Under the pieces are notes generated by a model. That model saw only the letters and a program-made list of their open reading frames with translations, was not told the DNA's origin and made no database searches. A DNA stretch of 15,404 nucleotides from Planctomycetota bacterium (GTDB taxonomy: Bacteria > Planctomycetota > SZUA-567): NCBI GenBank assembly GCA_031270145.1, contig JAISYD010000095.1:1-15404 (forward strand). The letters are read 5' to 3'. Shown here piece by piece: positions 14,249-15,404 of the stretch. The first letter of the stretch is position 1. Each line of letters starts with the position of its first letter. A program made the position numbers and the translations under genes.

Positions 14249-14277
14249 CTTCTACACTATAAAGTTGCCAATGTCAA
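14249..14277 (-). promoter_or_regulatory. Sigma-70-like promoter of the terminase-like gene
   Basis: On the minus strand a perfect -35 TTGACA (14277-14272) is followed after 17 bases by TAGAAG (14254-14249; four of six -10 positions). The predicted start is near 14242, giving a leader of about 205 bases to the ATG at 14036, or about 180 to the ATG at 14064. Confidence 0.55.
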
Positions 14278-14618
14278 GAAAATTATTAGATTTTTTTAAT
14301 TATCTCTTAACATTTGAAATGCCAGATGATTATGGAAATTGTAATTTCGGCCGATATTCGGTTTCCACTTTATGGAATAGCCAGTAGGGGATGGGCGAAA
14401 TGATGGTATCCGGCAAATCGCCAACTTGCGACACGGGCACGACTCCTTCCGACGAACGGAACGCCTGTGAAGGGAAACATTCCCGACCCCGACAAGCCCA
14501 GGCCAGGCTTCGTCCGATGTCCCTATTGCGACGGCAAACGCCTTGAGTAATTGCCGCGCCCAAGAAATCGCAACCAATAACCACAATCCGGCTTATCGAC
14601 AATTCGCCAACAACAACA

Positions 14619-14637
14619 CACCGTCGGCCCGACGGTG
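14619..14637. repeat. Perfect 8-bp hairpin
   Basis: CACCGTCG-GCC-CGACGGTG forms an 8-bp stem with a 3-base loop. On the plus strand it is followed by AAAAGCCCTTTT, on the minus strand by TGTTGTTGTTGG. Neither is a classic T-run, so terminator function is possible but not clear. Confidence 0.6.
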
Positions 14638-14785
14638 AAAAGCCCTTTTGTCTTCTAACATCGAAAAGATGCCGCAAACGAAGAAACCGCCTCAAAAACA
14701 GCCGCAAAAACCTCACTCCCCGGCCAAAACCACTCCACTCCCAGCCATTCAACACCCCAAATGGAACGACGCGTTCAGTCCACCG

Positions 14786-14820
14786 TGGTTTTCACGGCAG
14801 CAAGGCGCCGTGAAAAACCA
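14786..14820. repeat. Long hairpin, 13-base arms with one bulge
   Basis: TGGTTTTCACGGC (14786-14798) pairs with GCCGTGAAAAACCA (14807-14820), with one unpaired A and a loop of 8 bases. It is the strongest single hairpin in the non-coding region. It could be a bidirectional transcript end or a relic of a small inverted-repeat element. Confidence 0.6.
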
Positions 14821-14947
14821 TATCCGTTTCACAATTTCAACCCGCGACAAGTATATAATACAATCCGTTATCGCATGTGTTTTAAAGACTTCTATTGGAA
14901 CAGCCGTTGCAATAGGGATGAAAGGAAGTTTTTTCCGCAAAAAATGT

Positions 14948-14976
14948 TTGACAATTGATTATACCAATAGTAATAT
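14948..14976 (+). promoter_or_regulatory. Sigma-70-like promoter facing the aldolase gene
   Basis: A perfect TTGACA (14948-14953) is followed after exactly 17 bases by TAATAT (14971-14976; four of six). Transcription would begin near 14983, about 370 bases before the aldolase start, so the transcript would include the palindrome and the stem-rich segment. Confidence 0.5.
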
Positions 14977-15006
14977 TCTTTTCTTCGCGTGATGTGCTAT
15001 TTGTTT

Positions 15007-15025
15007 GTATTTATATTATAAATAC
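15007..15025. promoter_or_regulatory. Perfect 19-bp AT-rich palindrome (operator-like)
   Basis: GTATTTATA-T-TATAAATAC has 9-bp perfect arms around a single central T. It lies about 25-40 bases beyond the predicted transcription start of the plus-strand promoter, a suitable place for a repressor or DNA-bending protein. The arms are AT-rich, so the site is better read as a protein-binding palindrome than as a terminator. Confidence 0.4.
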
Positions 15026-15063
15026 CCTGTTATGTCGCGAAGACGCATGATTGCGAGTATAAT

Positions 15064-15236
15064 GGCCCGGGAAATTATACCTGGAATTCTACAACACCGA
15101 ACGGCGGCACTCGAGTCTTGGGCGTAGAACCCCGGCGGCGGTCTATTGGGCAAACCGGCCCCGCATGAACAACGCGGGCTGAAGAGTGAACCGGCGCGTG
15201 GAGGGTAGCTGACTGTTACATAAACTCGCGTTTATT
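15064..15236 (+). ncRNA. Candidate structured RNA or long leader upstream of the aldolase
   Basis: A TATAAT (15058-15063) precedes a segment of about 170 bases that is GC-richer than its flanks and has several short stems: TTCTAC/GTAGAA, CGGT/ACCG, CCCGC/GCGGG (loop ATGAACAAC), and last ATAAAC-TCGC-GTTTAT (15220-15235) followed by TTTGTATT, which could end a transcript. I compared it by eye with common bacterial RNAs (6S, 4.5S, tmRNA, RNase P, T-box, TPP, cobalamin, c-di-GMP) and none matched. It could be an untranslated RNA or a regulatory leader. Confidence 0.3.
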
Positions 15237-15354
15237 TTGTATTGACAACCCGGGCCACCTCAGAGAATTTCGCCAATATTGGTTGACCTTTTATATTGTT
15301 TCGTCGTTTCGTCATTTTCCCGCGTTTTATCCGCGTCTGAAAGGAAAAATCCCT

Positions 15355-15404
15355 ATGTTTGTCGGAAAGGAAATACGCCTTAACCGTTTGCTTGGCCCTT
15401 CCGG
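15355..15404 (+). CDS. DhnA-type class I aldolase (ADH synthase / fructose-bisphosphate aldolase family), N-terminus only
   Basis: Only the first 16 residues are in the window (MFVGKEIRLNRLLGPS). They match the opening of the DhnA/LsrF class I aldolase family, in which 'GKxIRLxRL' is followed by the catalytic core. Members include archaeal-type fructose-bisphosphate aldolase and 2-amino-3,7-dideoxy-D-threo-hept-6-ulosonate (ADH) synthase, which starts an alternative aromatic amino acid route in some anaerobes. A purine-rich AAAGGA lies 9 bases before the ATG. Which reaction it catalyses cannot be told from this fragment. Confidence 0.6.
   Translation, partial: MFVGKEIRLNRLLGPS

Larger units (their letters stand above)
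14278..15354. other. About 1.1 kb without a convincing gene, lower GC, hairpin-rich
   Basis: The base composition drops sharply at about 14270 (for example the T/A-rich stretch 14280-14340 and 14850-15030), unlike the GC-rich operon. ORFs here lack ribosome binding sites and recognisable sequence. A 27-codon GTG-start ORF (14467-14550) ending RCPYCDGKRLE carries one CxxC pair, but has only weak initiation signals. What the stretch does hold: a perfect 8-bp hairpin at 14619-14637, a 13-bp one at 14786-14820, a plus-strand promoter at 14948-14976, a 19-bp palindrome at 15007-15025, and a stem-rich segment at 15080-15236. Confidence 0.6.

Noticed and set aside
14330..14755. Minus-strand open frame of 141 codons in the low-GC region
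   Set aside because: No ribosome binding site, an Arg/Phe-rich start opposite a low-complexity Lys/Pro/Gln stretch, and no recognisable sequence.
14892..14930. GTTGCAATAGGGATGAAAGG resembles part of a CRISPR repeat
   Set aside because: It occurs once. There is no second copy at spacer distance and no cas gene, so it is not an array.
14648..14992. Plus-strand open frame of 114 codons in the low-GC region
   Set aside because: It has no ribosome binding site, runs through a strong hairpin and over the promoter at 14948, and has the composition of the underlying DNA.
15150..15225. Partial likeness to a T-box, a c-di-GMP (GEMM) riboswitch and 4.5S RNA
   Set aside because: The defining elements are missing: no UGGN T-box sequence, no GEMM core, and no 4.5S GGAAGGAAGCAGC loop. 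Only a few scattered bases agree.
15242..15270. TTGACA at 15242 as a second promoter for the aldolase
   Set aside because: At 16-18 bases downstream there is no acceptable -10 hexamer, so I do not call a promoter here.

Overview
The window is about 15.4 kb of a GC-rich bacterial chromosome with one dominant feature: a run of nine closely packed genes on the minus strand, read from about 12.74 kb down to 0.94 kb. A flagellar hook gene, an -24/-12 promoter, secreted proteins and Sec-type signals point to a flagellated Gram-negative-type bacterium. IorAB with ferredoxin-type clusters and the radical-SAM tyrosine lyase ThiH point to an anaerobe. The kinase and hook protein sequences look to me most like those of the PVC group (Lentisphaerota/Planctomycetota); Desulfobacterota is the main alternative. 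This placement is an impression from sequence style, not a search result.

Layout. 1-605 (minus): the 5' two thirds-or-less of flgE, cut by the window edge, behind a near-consensus sigma-54 promoter. 606-934: intergenic. 935-12741 (minus): in transcription order a 60-residue small ORF, lon, sppA, a secreted 675-residue protein of unknown function, iorA, iorB, fmt, thiH and a membrane-anchored Ser/Thr kinase. Several junctions overlap by 4 bp or lie a few bases apart (lon/sppA, fmt/thiH, thiH/kinase, iorB/fmt), so translation is probably coupled. The grouping mixes protein quality control (Lon, SppA), aromatic 2-oxoacid oxidation (IorAB), initiator tRNA formylation (Fmt), thiazole synthesis from tyrosine (ThiH) and signalling (kinase); I see no single pathway that unites them. 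12742-13218: the presumed operon promoter and three consecutive hairpins. 13219-14064 (minus): a protein with a phage terminase small-subunit-like segment followed by three 37-residue Pro/Ala/Glu repeats, apparently frameshifted close to its best start codon, and preceded by a sigma-70-like promoter and a leader terminator.

14278-15354 is a stretch of about 1.1 kb with lower GC and no convincing gene. It holds several strong isolated hairpins, a perfect 19-bp palindrome, a good plus-strand promoter and a stem-rich segment that may be an untranslated RNA or a long leader. At 15355 a plus-strand gene begins whose first 16 residues fit the DhnA/ADH-synthase class I aldolase family; it runs off the window.

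The parts most worth a second look are the terminase-like repeat protein with its leader and frameshift, the structured non-coding region in front of the aldolase, the small ORF in front of lon, and the unrecognised secreted protein inside the operon.
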